Of a stretch of DNA of 5,239 bases, positions 1 to 5,239 are shown piece by piece (position 1 is the first letter of the stretch; each line of letters starts with the position of its first letter). Where the stretch lies: contig SXRC01000018.1 in assembly GCA_005793655.1 (NCBI GenBank), positions 1-5,239 of the forward strand, written 5' to 3'. The notes beneath the pieces were generated by a model. It searched no databases. It saw nothing but the letters and a program-made list of their open reading frames with translations, and had not been told where the DNA came from. The position numbers and the translations under genes were made by a program. This DNA comes from Actinomycetota bacterium (GTDB lineage: Bacteria; Actinomycetota; Actinomycetes; Nanopelagicales; Nanopelagicaceae).

Positions 1-1
1 A

Positions 2-250
2 ATTTTACAATTCTTTAGTGGTGTGTTTTTTGTCTTCACCTCACTGCCAACTTGGATGCAACAGTTTGCTGCGCTATTCCCACTTAAATGGCTTACGCAA
101 GGGATGCGATCAGTCTTCTTGCCAGATGATTTTGCCTCCCAGGAGGTAGCCGGAAATTGGGAGATTGGCAGAACTGCTTTAGTTCTATCTATTTGGCTAA
201 TAGTTGGTGTAATTCTTGCTATCAAAACATTTAAATGGAGCAGAGAATGA
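2..250 (+). CDS. ABC-2 type transporter permease, C-terminal fragment
   Basis: The reading frame is open from the left edge (first full codon at position 2), so this is the 3' end of a longer gene; the GTG at 23 is not a credible start. The visible 82 residues begin ILQFFSGVFFVFTSLPTWMQ, the typical last third of an ABC-2 exporter permease: a hydrophobic helix with an SGVFF turn, a short extracytoplasmic loop with LP-W-Q, then PLKWLTQGMR, followed by a final membrane helix (about residues 57-76, ALVLSIWLIVGVILAI) and a short basic tail. In this family the permease pairs with a separate ATP-binding protein to export drugs, lipids or polysaccharides; the substrate cannot be told here and the ATPase gene would lie off the left edge. 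It ends in TGA, overlapping the next start as ATGA. This shows that TGA is used as a stop in this genome. The family call is good, the substrate unknown. Confidence 0.8.
   Translation: MLQFFSGVFFVFTSLPTWMQQFAALFPLKWLTQGMRSVFLPDDFASQEVAGNWEIGRTALVLSIWLIVGVILAIKTFKWSRE
237..240 (+). promoter_or_regulatory. Ribosome binding site deciding the start at 247
   Basis: GGAG lies 6 bases before the ATG at 247. The upstream in-frame ATG at 235 overlaps this site and has no comparable site of its own, so 247 is the better start. The site lies inside the last codons of the permease gene, which suggests coupled translation. Confidence 0.6.
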
Positions 251-957
251 AAACTAAATTAATTTTTACTTCATTCATAGCAACCATATTGCTAGCCTCT
301 AATGCATACGGTGTGACTCTCACACCAAAAGTCAGCCCTAAGCCAACCTCAACTTCCAAACCGGTGGTATCAAACTCTGCAACCGCATCACCAAAATCCT
401 CCAGTACAACTACGCCTTCAAAAAAGCCAAGCAAAAAACCTACTAAAAAGAAGGTGAAAAAAACTGCAACTCCAATTCCTTCACCACCACCTGAGTGGCC
501 ACCAGTTGGATTTACCACCAACAAAGGTATTTACGCAAAAATACCTAGTAGCAAAGAGCTATTAGGGCTTATTTCAGCAAAAGCCGGATTAGCAGAGTTA
601 GTTAAGAATTGTGAGTTAAACGCTTGTGGCGCAGTAATTGTTGCAGCTGATTACACCTGCAAATGGTGGGAGATTAAATCTACGGTTTATGGAAATGATC
701 CTACTGATCAGAGTAAAAAAATTGTTCTTGGCAAGCTACGAACCACATCAAAAGAGCTTGCACCTAAAGCTTATGCAAATATTATTTTAGTTAGCAGTGA
801 ACCTCTATTTAACCCTGCAGTTGTAGATCCCAATACTGGTGAGAGTATCCCTGGTGTTGCGCGACCAGGAATCTCTGTTGGCGGAATTTCAGCAACTTGT
901 CACAAGTCTGGTTCAGTTGAAAGCACCACTACAAACACCTATACCCCGGTAAAGTAA
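247..957 (+). CDS. Secreted Lys/Pro/Ser/Thr-rich protein of unknown function
   Basis: I do not recognise this 236-residue protein. It starts with a clear signal peptide: basic MKTK, a hydrophobic stretch at about 5-17, and a likely cleavage after SNA (residue 20) or shortly after. No lipobox Cys is present, so it is probably released or held by its charge rather than lipid-anchored. Residues 24-86 are low-complexity, first Ser/Thr/Pro/Lys, then a strongly basic run with repeated KKP units (59-72), then a Pro-rich stretch ending PPPEWPPVG. Residues 90-236 look folded and contain four cysteines (122, 127, 138, 218), an even number that could form disulfides outside the cell, and a CKWWEIKS segment. 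The start overlaps the upstream permease stop (ATGA), and the DUF2007-like gene follows after 15 bases, so the three are probably cotranscribed. The basic linker could bind anionic wall or membrane polymers; that is inference only. Confidence 0.75.
   Translation: MKTKLIFTSFIATILLASNAYGVTLTPKVSPKPTSTSKPVVSNSATASPKSSSTTTPSKKPSKKPTKKKVKKTATPIPSPPPEWPPVGFTTNKGIYAKIPSSKELLGLISAKAGLAELVKNCELNACGAVIVAADYTCKWWEIKSTVYGNDPTDQSKKIVLGKLRTTSKELAPKAYANIILVSSEPLFNPAVVDPNTGESIPGVARPGISVGGISATCHKSGSVESTTTNTYTPVK
421..462 (+). repeat. Short KKP(S/T) codon repeat in the linker
   Basis: The linker of the secreted protein contains consecutive units reading KKPS, KKPT and KKKVKK (residues 59-72). The DNA is A-rich with imperfect copies of aaaaagcc/aaaaaacc. 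It resembles slippage-prone low-complexity coding sequence rather than a separate element. Confidence 0.5.
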
Positions 958-960
958 GAA

Positions 961-966
961 AAAGGA
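961..966 (+). promoter_or_regulatory. Ribosome binding site for a TTG start
   Basis: AAAGGA lies 6 bases before the TTG at 973. It supports this rare start codon for the downstream gene; the next in-frame ATG (1039) would cut through the membrane helix. Confidence 0.6.
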
Positions 967-972
967 ATTAAA

Positions 973-1293
973 TTGCTAGGTGGAATCAACAATAGTTTGT
1001 TTTTGATCTCATTATCAGGCTTTTTAGTCATCGCAGTAATGATTGTAATTTTGAAATGGACTTTTTCAAGCAATAAATCCATAATTGAGAAAAACAAGAA
1101 GATAGGTGCGACCGATCAATATGGATTACTAAAAGTTGCCCATTCGCCAAAAAATCATATTGAGGGTGAAATGCTTCGGCAAAAATTACTTGAGGTTGGG
1201 ATTAAAGCGACGTTGACACAAACCACAGAGGGTCCAAAAATATTAGTTTTTGAAAAAGATCTAAAAATTGCTAGGGCAACTTTAAATAGTTAG
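973..1293 (+). CDS. Membrane-anchored DUF2007-like protein
   Basis: This is a 106-residue protein with one N-terminal membrane helix (about residues 9-27, LFLISLSGFLVIAVMIVIL), a basic polar linker, and a C-terminal domain from about 52. That domain matches the layout of DUF2007 ('putative signal transducing protein'): a beta strand LLKVAHSP, a helix with E-(x)-E-M-L-R-Q-K-L-L-E, the turn VGIKATL, then a strand ILVFEKDL and a final helix. DUF2007 domains are small ferredoxin-like folds, often near metabolic or regulatory genes, with no firm biochemical role. The start is TTG, chosen for its strong ribosome binding site and because it includes the whole helix. The gene follows the secreted protein by 15 bases, and its TAG stop overlaps the oppositely oriented adenosyltransferase stop by 4 bp. 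The domain assignment is by pattern only. Confidence 0.65.
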   Translation: MLGGINNSLFLISLSGFLVIAVMIVILKWTFSSNKSIIEKNKKIGATDQYGLLKVAHSPKNHIEGEMLRQKLLEVGIKATLTQTTEGPKILVFEKDLKIARATLNS

Positions 1294-1865
1294 CGATTTG
1301 CTCCGGGAACCCATAACTGATCGCCAATATCTTTATTGGCATAACGGGCTAACACAAATAATAAATCTGATAAGCGGTTTAAATACTTAGCAGTTACTGG
1401 ATTGACACCGCTGCCAAATGAGTGAATTGCATGCCAAGTTGCTCGCTCTGCTCGCCGCGTTACTGTTCGAGCTACATGCATAAGTGCTGCAGCTGGAGTT
1501 CCTGATGGCAAAACAAATGATCTAAGTGGTTGCAAATTTTCATTGTATTTATCTATTTGTTTCTCAAGATAATCAATCTGGGATTCTAAAACTCTTAGCG
1601 GCTCGTGCTCTGGTTTATCGACAACTGGAGTGCATAGGTCAGCACCAACATCAAATAAGTCGTTTTGTACTCGGATTAGTAATGTTTTAATCGCTTCATC
1701 TTTCAGATTTCCCATGGCCAACACAACACCAATTGAGGAGTTTGCTTCATCAACGGTGGCATATGCCTCAAGGCGTGGATCATTTTTTGAGGTTCTGCTC
1801 ATATCCCCAAGTGAGGTTGTGCCATCATCACCAGTTTTTGTATAGATCCGGGTTAAGTTCACCAT
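1290..1865 (-). CDS. Cob(I)alamin adenosyltransferase, PduO type
   Basis: This cytoplasmic enzyme transfers the adenosyl group of ATP to cob(I)alamin to give coenzyme B12. All family landmarks are present in the 191 residues: the ATP-binding N-terminus RIYTKTGDDGTTSLG (6-20), YATVDEANSSIG (35-46), the FVLPSG segment, the arginine-rich RTVTRRAER (133-141) that contacts ATP, YLNRLSDLLFVLAR (161-174), and a terminal LWVPGANR. The length is normal for a stand-alone PduO/MMAB-type protein. ATG at 1865 is used here; the second codon is GTG and is also a possible start because a GAGG lies close upstream. The gene diverges from murA with about 37 bases between starts, and its TAA stop overlaps the facing gene by 4 bp. 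No corrinoid synthesis gene is visible, so it may serve cobalamin salvage; which B12-dependent enzyme it supports is not shown. Confidence 0.93.
   Translation of the reverse strand: MVNLTRIYTKTGDDGTTSLGDMSRTSKNDPRLEAYATVDEANSSIGVVLAMGNLKDEAIKTLLIRVQNDLFDVGADLCTPVVDKPEHEPLRVLESQIDYLEKQIDKYNENLQPLRSFVLPSGTPAAALMHVARTVTRRAERATWHAIHSFGSGVNPVTAKYLNRLSDLLFVLARYANKDIGDQLWVPGANR
1817..1846 (+). promoter_or_regulatory. Candidate promoter for murA-glpX
   Basis: TTGTGC (1817-1822) and TATAGA (1841-1846) are separated by 18 bases and would start a transcript about 50 bases before the murA ATG at 1903. It lies inside the first codons of the divergent adenosyltransferase gene, as expected when the gap is only 37 bases. 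Both hexamers are imperfect, so confidence is low. Confidence 0.2.
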
Positions 1866-1872
1866 GACCTCA

Positions 1873-1876
1873 CCCT
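1873..1876 (-). promoter_or_regulatory. Probable ribosome binding site of the adenosyltransferase gene
   Basis: On the minus strand AGGG sits 7 bases before the ATG at 1865. A second G-rich match, GAGG at 1868-1871, is only 2 bases from ATG but 5 from the following GTG codon, so the exact start is uncertain by one residue. Confidence 0.4.
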
Positions 1877-1886
1877 ACCTCAAGCA

Positions 1887-1892
1887 ATTACA
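1887..1892 (-). promoter_or_regulatory. Candidate -10 element for the adenosyltransferase gene
   Basis: TGTAAT on the minus strand matches the TATAAT consensus at five of six bases, about 21 bases before the start codon. It sits in the short gap between the divergent genes. No convincing -35 lies 17-18 bases upstream, so this is weak. Confidence 0.22.
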
Positions 1893-1902
1893 ATGGGGAA
1901 TT

Positions 1903-3159
1903 ATGGATCGGTTACGAGTTGTCGGAGGTGCCAGATTATCTGGCACGGTTCGAGTTTCTGGAGCAAAAAACTCTGCACTCAAATTAATGGCTGCCACACT
2001 ACTTGCCCCTGGAAGATCTACCATCACTAATTTGCCAGCAATTGCTGATGTTGATTACATGGCTGAATTACTAACTCGATTGGGGTGCAAAGTTGAGGTG
2101 GATAAGAGTCGTTATGAAGTAAATATTGATGTGCCAGAAAAATTAGGCCACCGTGCTGATTATGACTTAGTAAGAAAGATGCGAGCATCAATTAATGTTT
2201 TGGGTCCATTGATTGCTAGAGAATTAATTGCTGAAGTTGCACTGCCAGGTGGTGATGCGATTGGATCACGTGGACTTGATTATCACATTAATGGCCTTAC
2301 AGATATGGGCGCAGATGTTAACTCTGAACATGGATTTGTTATTGCAAAAGCTCCAAAAGGCTTAAAGGGTGCAAACATAGTTTTAGAGTTTCCAAGTGTT
2401 GGTGCTACTGAAAATATTATGACAGCTGCCACACTAGCGAATGGAACAACCACAATTGAAAATGCAGCCCGTGAACCCGATGTGGTGGATTTGGGTGAAT
2501 TTTTAATCTCAATGGGTGCAAAAATATCTGGGCTTGGCACACATATGATTAAAATTGAGGGCGTAAAAAAATTAAATCCAGCTACTCACGCAACTCTGGC
2601 AGATCGCATTGTGTCAGGAACCTGGGCATTTGCGGCTGCGATGACTAGAGGTGATATCACAATTGAAAATGGTCGACCTGACCACCTGGAAATGCCACTT
2701 GATAAATTAGTGGAAGCTGGCGCAGTAATTACCACTACCAAAAATGGATTTAGAGTAAAGATGGATAAGCGGCCTATCGCAGTTGATGTAGCCACGCTTC
2801 CCTATCCTGGATTTCCAACCGATCTTCAACCAATGGTAATCACTTTGAATGCTATTGCAGATGGCACATCTCTAGTCACTGAAAACGTTTTCGAAGGTAG
2901 ATTTATGTTTGTGAATGAACTACTTAGACTCGGAGCTAAGGTTCAAGTTGATGGTCACCACGCGGCAATCACTGGAATTGATCAATTATCTGCTGCTCCA
3001 GTTGCCGCCACTGATATTAGAGCAGGTGCTGGCTTAGTGTTGGCTGCCCTAGTAAGTGATGGGGTGACTATTATTGAGGATGCTTTCCATATCGATCGAG
3101 GGTACCCAGATTTTTCCGCACAACTACAGTCGTTAGGTGCAGATGTCAGCAGAGTTTAA
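1903..3159 (+). CDS. murA: UDP-N-acetylglucosamine 1-carboxyvinyltransferase
   Basis: MurA adds enolpyruvate from PEP to UDP-GlcNAc, the first committed step of peptidoglycan synthesis in the cytoplasm. From the ATG at 1903 the protein has 418 residues, the normal length, and opens MDRLRVVGGARLSG as family members do. Key residues are seen: Lys22-Asn23 in VSGAKNSALK, Arg94 in MRASI, the active-site loop PGGDAIGSR with Arg123, Asp307 in PTDLQP, and Arg399 in DRGYPDF. The loop residue that is Cys115 in E. coli is Asp118 here, as in mycobacteria, which predicts intrinsic fosfomycin resistance. An earlier in-frame ATG at 1864 would add 13 unconserved residues and overlap the divergent start codon, so it was not chosen; GGGGA at 1895-1899 is a close ribosome binding site. 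The stop overlaps glpX by 17 bases. Confidence 0.95.
   Translation: MDRLRVVGGARLSGTVRVSGAKNSALKLMAATLLAPGRSTITNLPAIADVDYMAELLTRLGCKVEVDKSRYEVNIDVPEKLGHRADYDLVRKMRASINVLGPLIARELIAEVALPGGDAIGSRGLDYHINGLTDMGADVNSEHGFVIAKAPKGLKGANIVLEFPSVGATENIMTAATLANGTTTIENAAREPDVVDLGEFLISMGAKISGLGTHMIKIEGVKKLNPATHATLADRIVSGTWAFAAAMTRGDITIENGRPDHLEMPLDKLVEAGAVITTTKNGFRVKMDKRPIAVDVATLPYPGFPTDLQPMVITLNAIADGTSLVTENVFEGRFMFVNELLRLGAKVQVDGHHAAITGIDQLSAAPVAATDIRAGAGLVLAALVSDGVTIIEDAFHIDRGYPDFSAQLQSLGADVSRV
3135..3137 (+). promoter_or_regulatory. Short ribosome binding site of glpX inside murA
   Basis: AGG lies 5 bases before the ATG at 3143 and inside the murA reading frame. The GTG at 3137 overlaps this site and is a poorer start. 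The weakness of the site fits coupling to murA translation. Confidence 0.35.
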
Positions 3160-4105
3160 TTTTCCAGACCGCAACTTAGCACTTGAGTTAGTGCGAGTTA
3201 CTGAAACTGCAGCCGTTGCTGCATCCTCCTGGGTGGGTAGGGGTGATAAGGATGCGGCCGATGGCGCAGCTGTTGCGGCAATGCGCAAGATGATTAATAC
3301 CGTTGATATGAATGGTGTAATTGTTATTGGTGAGGGTGAAAAAGATAATGCACCAATGCTTCATAATGGTGAAAAGGTTGGAAATGGTAGTGGACCAAAT
3401 TGCGATGTTGCAGTTGACCCAATTGATGGCACCACATTAACTTCAAATGGATTAAATGGTGCAGTAAGTGTGATTGCACTAGCTCCCCGTGGCACAATGT
3501 TTGATCCAAAGGGTGCTTTTTATATGAACAAAATTGTGACTGGACCTGAGGCAGCAGCTGTAATTGATATTACTGCTCCTGCGGGTGAGAATGTTCGAAA
3601 GGTTGCAAAAGCAAAAAGCGTAGATGTAAGTGACATTACAGTTATTGTTTTGGATAGACCAAGACATGCTGATTTACTGAAAGAGTTGCGCAAAGCTGGG
3701 GCACGTATCAGATTAATTAAAGATGGCGATGTAGCTGCTGCAATTGAAACTACTCGACTTGGTACTGGAATTGATATTTTGATGGGAATTGGTGGCACAC
3801 CTGAAGGAGTAGTAACCGCGGCTGCTATGCGAGCTTTGGGTGGAGTAATTCAAGGTCAATTAGTTCCACAAAGTGAGAGTGAAAGATCATCAGCAAAAGA
3901 TGCCGGTCATAATCTATCTAAAATTTACATGACAAATGATTTAGTTGCCTCTGATGATGTTTTCTTTTCTGCCACTGGAATTACAGATGGAGAGCTGCTC
4001 AGAGGAGTTCGGCACACTGCATTCGGTGCGATTAGCCATTCTTTGGTGGTAAGAGGCCACTCTAAAACTGTAAGAATTATTGAGACTGAGCACCGCTATA
4101 ACTAG
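3143..4105 (+). CDS. glpX: Fructose-1,6-bisphosphatase, class II
   Basis: GlpX hydrolyses fructose 1,6-bisphosphate to fructose 6-phosphate, the key gluconeogenic step, using divalent metal. The 320-residue protein shows the class II pattern in order: PDRNLALELVRVTE (8-21), GRGDKDAADGAAV (32-44), VIVIGEGEKDNAPML (59-73), the metal site VDPIDGTT (91-98), MNKIVTGPEA, LDRPRH, LIKDGDVAAAIE, GIGGTPEGV and ATGITDGELLRGVR. Candidate metal ligands are Asp35, Glu64, Asp92 and Asp95. Similarity to the mycobacterial enzyme is very strong as I recall it, but this protein lacks most of the N-terminal extension and the 20-odd C-terminal residues found there, ending at IIETEHRYN. The start lies 17 bases inside murA, so the two are cotranscribed and probably translationally coupled. 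Its TAG shares a CTAG palindrome with the facing atpC stop. In Actinobacteria GlpX is often the only FBPase. Confidence 0.95.
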   Translation: MSAEFNFPDRNLALELVRVTETAAVAASSWVGRGDKDAADGAAVAAMRKMINTVDMNGVIVIGEGEKDNAPMLHNGEKVGNGSGPNCDVAVDPIDGTTLTSNGLNGAVSVIALAPRGTMFDPKGAFYMNKIVTGPEAAAVIDITAPAGENVRKVAKAKSVDVSDITVIVLDRPRHADLLKELRKAGARIRLIKDGDVAAAIETTRLGTGIDILMGIGGTPEGVVTAAAMRALGGVIQGQLVPQSESERSSAKDAGHNLSKIYMTNDLVASDDVFFSATGITDGELLRGVRHTAFGAISHSLVVRGHSKTVRIIETEHRYN

Positions 4106-4107
4106 TT
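4100..4107. other. AACTAGTT palindrome holding both convergent stop codons
   Basis: The central CTAG (4102-4105) gives TAG to glpX on the plus strand and TAG to atpC on the minus strand. The genes overlap by exactly these 4 bases. There is no GC-rich stem followed by a T-run, so I do not call it a terminator. Confidence 0.7.
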
Positions 4108-4359
4108 TTTAACCGCTTCTGCCTCGCCTAAAATTGAAACTCTATTTTTTGAAACTGAGATAAAACCACCGTTAATAACAAAATCATTTACTGAACCATC
4201 AGCCGCTTTAATTGAAACTGTGCCATCGGCTAGTACCCCAAGAAGTGGTGCGTGATCTGAAAGAATTCCAAGATCACCTTCAAGTGTGCGGGCTAAGACC
4301 ATCTTTGCTTCACCGCTCCACACCCGCTTCTCTGGGGTGACAACCTCAACTTTTAGCAT
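4102..4359 (-). CDS. atpC: ATP synthase F1 subunit epsilon, short form
   Basis: Epsilon sits on the central stalk of F1Fo-ATP synthase, linking gamma to the c-ring. The 85 residues match the N-terminal beta-sandwich domain: VEVVTPEKRVWSGEA (4-18), EGDLGILSDHAPLLGVLADG (27-46), and the closing VINGGFISVSKNRVSILGEAE. The protein stops there. The C-terminal two-helix hairpin, which in typical bacterial epsilon proteins (about 120-140 residues) can extend and inhibit ATP hydrolysis, is absent. No remnant is expected downstream because glpX occupies that DNA on the other strand. The start is 3 bases after the atpD stop, with only a weak ribosome binding site, so translation is probably coupled to atpD. 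A sandwich-only epsilon should support assembly and coupling but not the usual hairpin inhibition (inference). Confidence 0.92.
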   Translation of the reverse strand: MLKVEVVTPEKRVWSGEAKMVLARTLEGDLGILSDHAPLLGVLADGTVSIKAADGSVNDFVINGGFISVSKNRVSILGEAEAVKN

Positions 4360-4362
4360 GGG

Positions 4363-5239
4363 TTATGACTTCGCCAACTCTGCTGCTCTTCGTTCAACAT
4401 CATCAAGGCCACCGCACATGAAGAATGCTTGCTCGGGTACATGGTCATACTTACCATCAGCAAGAGCTTCAAATGCTGCGATCGTTTCAGTCAACGGTAC
4501 AAATGAACCATCAAGACCTGTAAAGACCTTAGCCACGAAGGTATTTTGTGACAAGAATCTTTGAATACGGCGAGCTCTTCCTACAAGGATGCGATCCTCT
4601 TCAGATAATTCATCAATACCCAAGATTGCAATGATGTCTTGCAGATCTTTGTAACGTTGCAGAATTTGTTTGATTCGGTTTGCAACTTTGAAGTGGTGCT
4701 CACCAATATAACGCGGATCCAAAATACGAGAGGTTGAATCAAGAGGATCAACCGCAGGATACATACCAAGCTCAGAGATTGGACGAGACAACACGGTGGT
4801 TGCATCCAAGTGAGCAAAGGTTGTGTGTGGTGCTGGATCGGTGATGTCATCAGCTGGAACATAAATCGCCTGCATCGAGGTAATTGAGTGACCACGAGTT
4901 GAGGTAATTCGCTCCTGCAGCTGGCCCATCTCATCAGCAAGAGTTGGTTGGTAACCAACTGCAGATGGCATACGACCAAGGAGAGTTGATACCTCAGAAC
5001 CTGCTTGGGTAAAGCGGAAGATATTGTCGATGAACAACAACACATCCTGCTTCTGCACATCACGGAAGTACTCAGCCATTGTTAAGGCAGAAAGTGCTAC
5101 CCGAAGACGTGTGCCAGGTGGCTCATCCATCTGTCAAAAGACAAATGCGGTTTTGTTAATAACTCCAGTCTCAGTCATTTCCAGAAATAAGTCATTAACC
5201 TCACGAGTAAGCTCACCAACCCCGGCAAACACAGAAACA
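4363..5239 (-). CDS. atpD: ATP synthase F1 subunit beta, 3' part with internal TGA
   Basis: Beta is the catalytic subunit of F1-ATPase. The gene enters from the right edge and its first ~190 residues, including the P-loop, lie outside. Visible are VSVFAGVGE near the edge, QMDEPPGTRLRVAL, Walker B VLLFIDNIFRF, the signature PAVDPLDSTS, ILDPRYIGEHH, the stalk-contacting DELSEED, GRARRIQRFLSQN and a normal C-terminus ending ELAKS. An in-frame TGA at 5134-5136 stands where the family has Gly in VFGQMDEPPG. From the ATG just after it (5130) an uninterrupted 255-residue frame runs to the stop, but that ATG is an internal Met, not a real start, since homology continues upstream in the same frame. 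Two further conserved residues upstream of the stop are also altered. Downstream of 5130 the sequence is normal. A sequence error is the likeliest cause; true inactivation of an essential gene is unlikely. Confidence 0.9.

Noticed and set aside
231..524. Open frame on the minus strand opposite the secreted protein gene
   Set aside because: It is a by-product of the Pro/Ser/Thr/Lys-rich coding strand (Gly/Val-rich antisense) with no recognisable domain or ribosome binding site.
1294..1325. GCGAT...ATCGC inverted repeat after the DUF2007-like gene
   Set aside because: It is a 5-bp stem with a loop of over 20 bases and no T-run, inside adenosyltransferase codons; chance is enough to explain it.
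1864..1902. Upstream ATG start for murA at 1864
   Set aside because: It would add 13 residues not typical of MurA and overlap the divergent start codon; the protein homology begins at the ATG at 1903.
4090..4150. Possible bidirectional terminator between glpX and atpC
   Set aside because: Only an 8-base AT-rich palindrome and short T-runs are present; there is no stable stem next to a T-tract.
4581..5063. 160-codon frame inside atpD on the same strand
   Set aside because: It is an out-of-frame shadow of the well conserved atpD reading frame, with Cys/Leu-rich nonsense composition.
5134..5136. TGA read as glycine (recoded genetic code)
   Set aside because: TGA ends the permease gene at 248-250 in a normal overlap, only one internal TGA is seen in about 5 kb of coding sequence, and two nearby missense changes of the same base type point to error. 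TGA-Gly codes are known from other phyla, not Actinobacteria.
1..5239. tRNA, rRNA, CRISPR array, insertion sequence, phage or defence system
   Set aside because: Coding sequence fills nearly the whole window; I saw no repeat-spacer pattern, transposase, terminal repeats or RNA-gene signature, and no gene-free stretch over 300 bases.

Overview
The window looks like a compact, low-GC actinobacterial genome. The MurA, PduO-type adenosyltransferase, class II fructose-bisphosphatase (GlpX) and F1-ATPase beta proteins all read as actinobacterial versions. MurA has the Asp that replaces the usual fosfomycin-target Cys, and GlpX closely follows the mycobacterial pattern. The DNA itself is AT-rich and the genes are packed with overlaps. 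This fits the small-genome freshwater actinobacteria (acI / Nanopelagicales) best. That placement is an inference, with no marker gene to confirm it.

Layout: (1) Positions 2-1293 (+) hold a tightly spaced run of three genes: the 3' end of an ABC-2 type transporter permease, a secreted Lys/Pro/Ser/Thr-rich protein of unknown function, and a small membrane-anchored DUF2007-like protein. (2) A cob(I)alamin adenosyltransferase (-) converges on that run with a 4-bp overlap. (3) murA and glpX (+) diverge from the adenosyltransferase and overlap each other by 17 bp. (4) At the right, atpC and the 3' part of atpD (-) form the end of the F1Fo-ATP synthase operon. They converge on glpX with the two stop codons sharing one CTAG.

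Joint roles: atpD and atpC encode parts of the same F1 complex. MurA starts peptidoglycan precursor synthesis, and GlpX supplies hexose phosphate by gluconeogenesis, from which UDP-GlcNAc, the MurA substrate, ultimately derives. The ATP synthase / adenosyltransferase / murA neighbourhood is a known actinobacterial arrangement (recalled from Mycobacterium). Here the murA block is inverted relative to atp, glpX is added, and the usual DUF2550 gene is absent.

The main anomaly is at the right edge. Within about 75 bp, atpD carries an in-frame TGA at a conserved Gly and two missense changes in the catalytic GERTREGND motif. All three are the same base change (C to A on the + strand). This looks more like end-of-contig sequence error or damage than biology. 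I see no mobile element, CRISPR array, RNA gene or clearly new system. The least explained gene is the secreted protein at 247-957.
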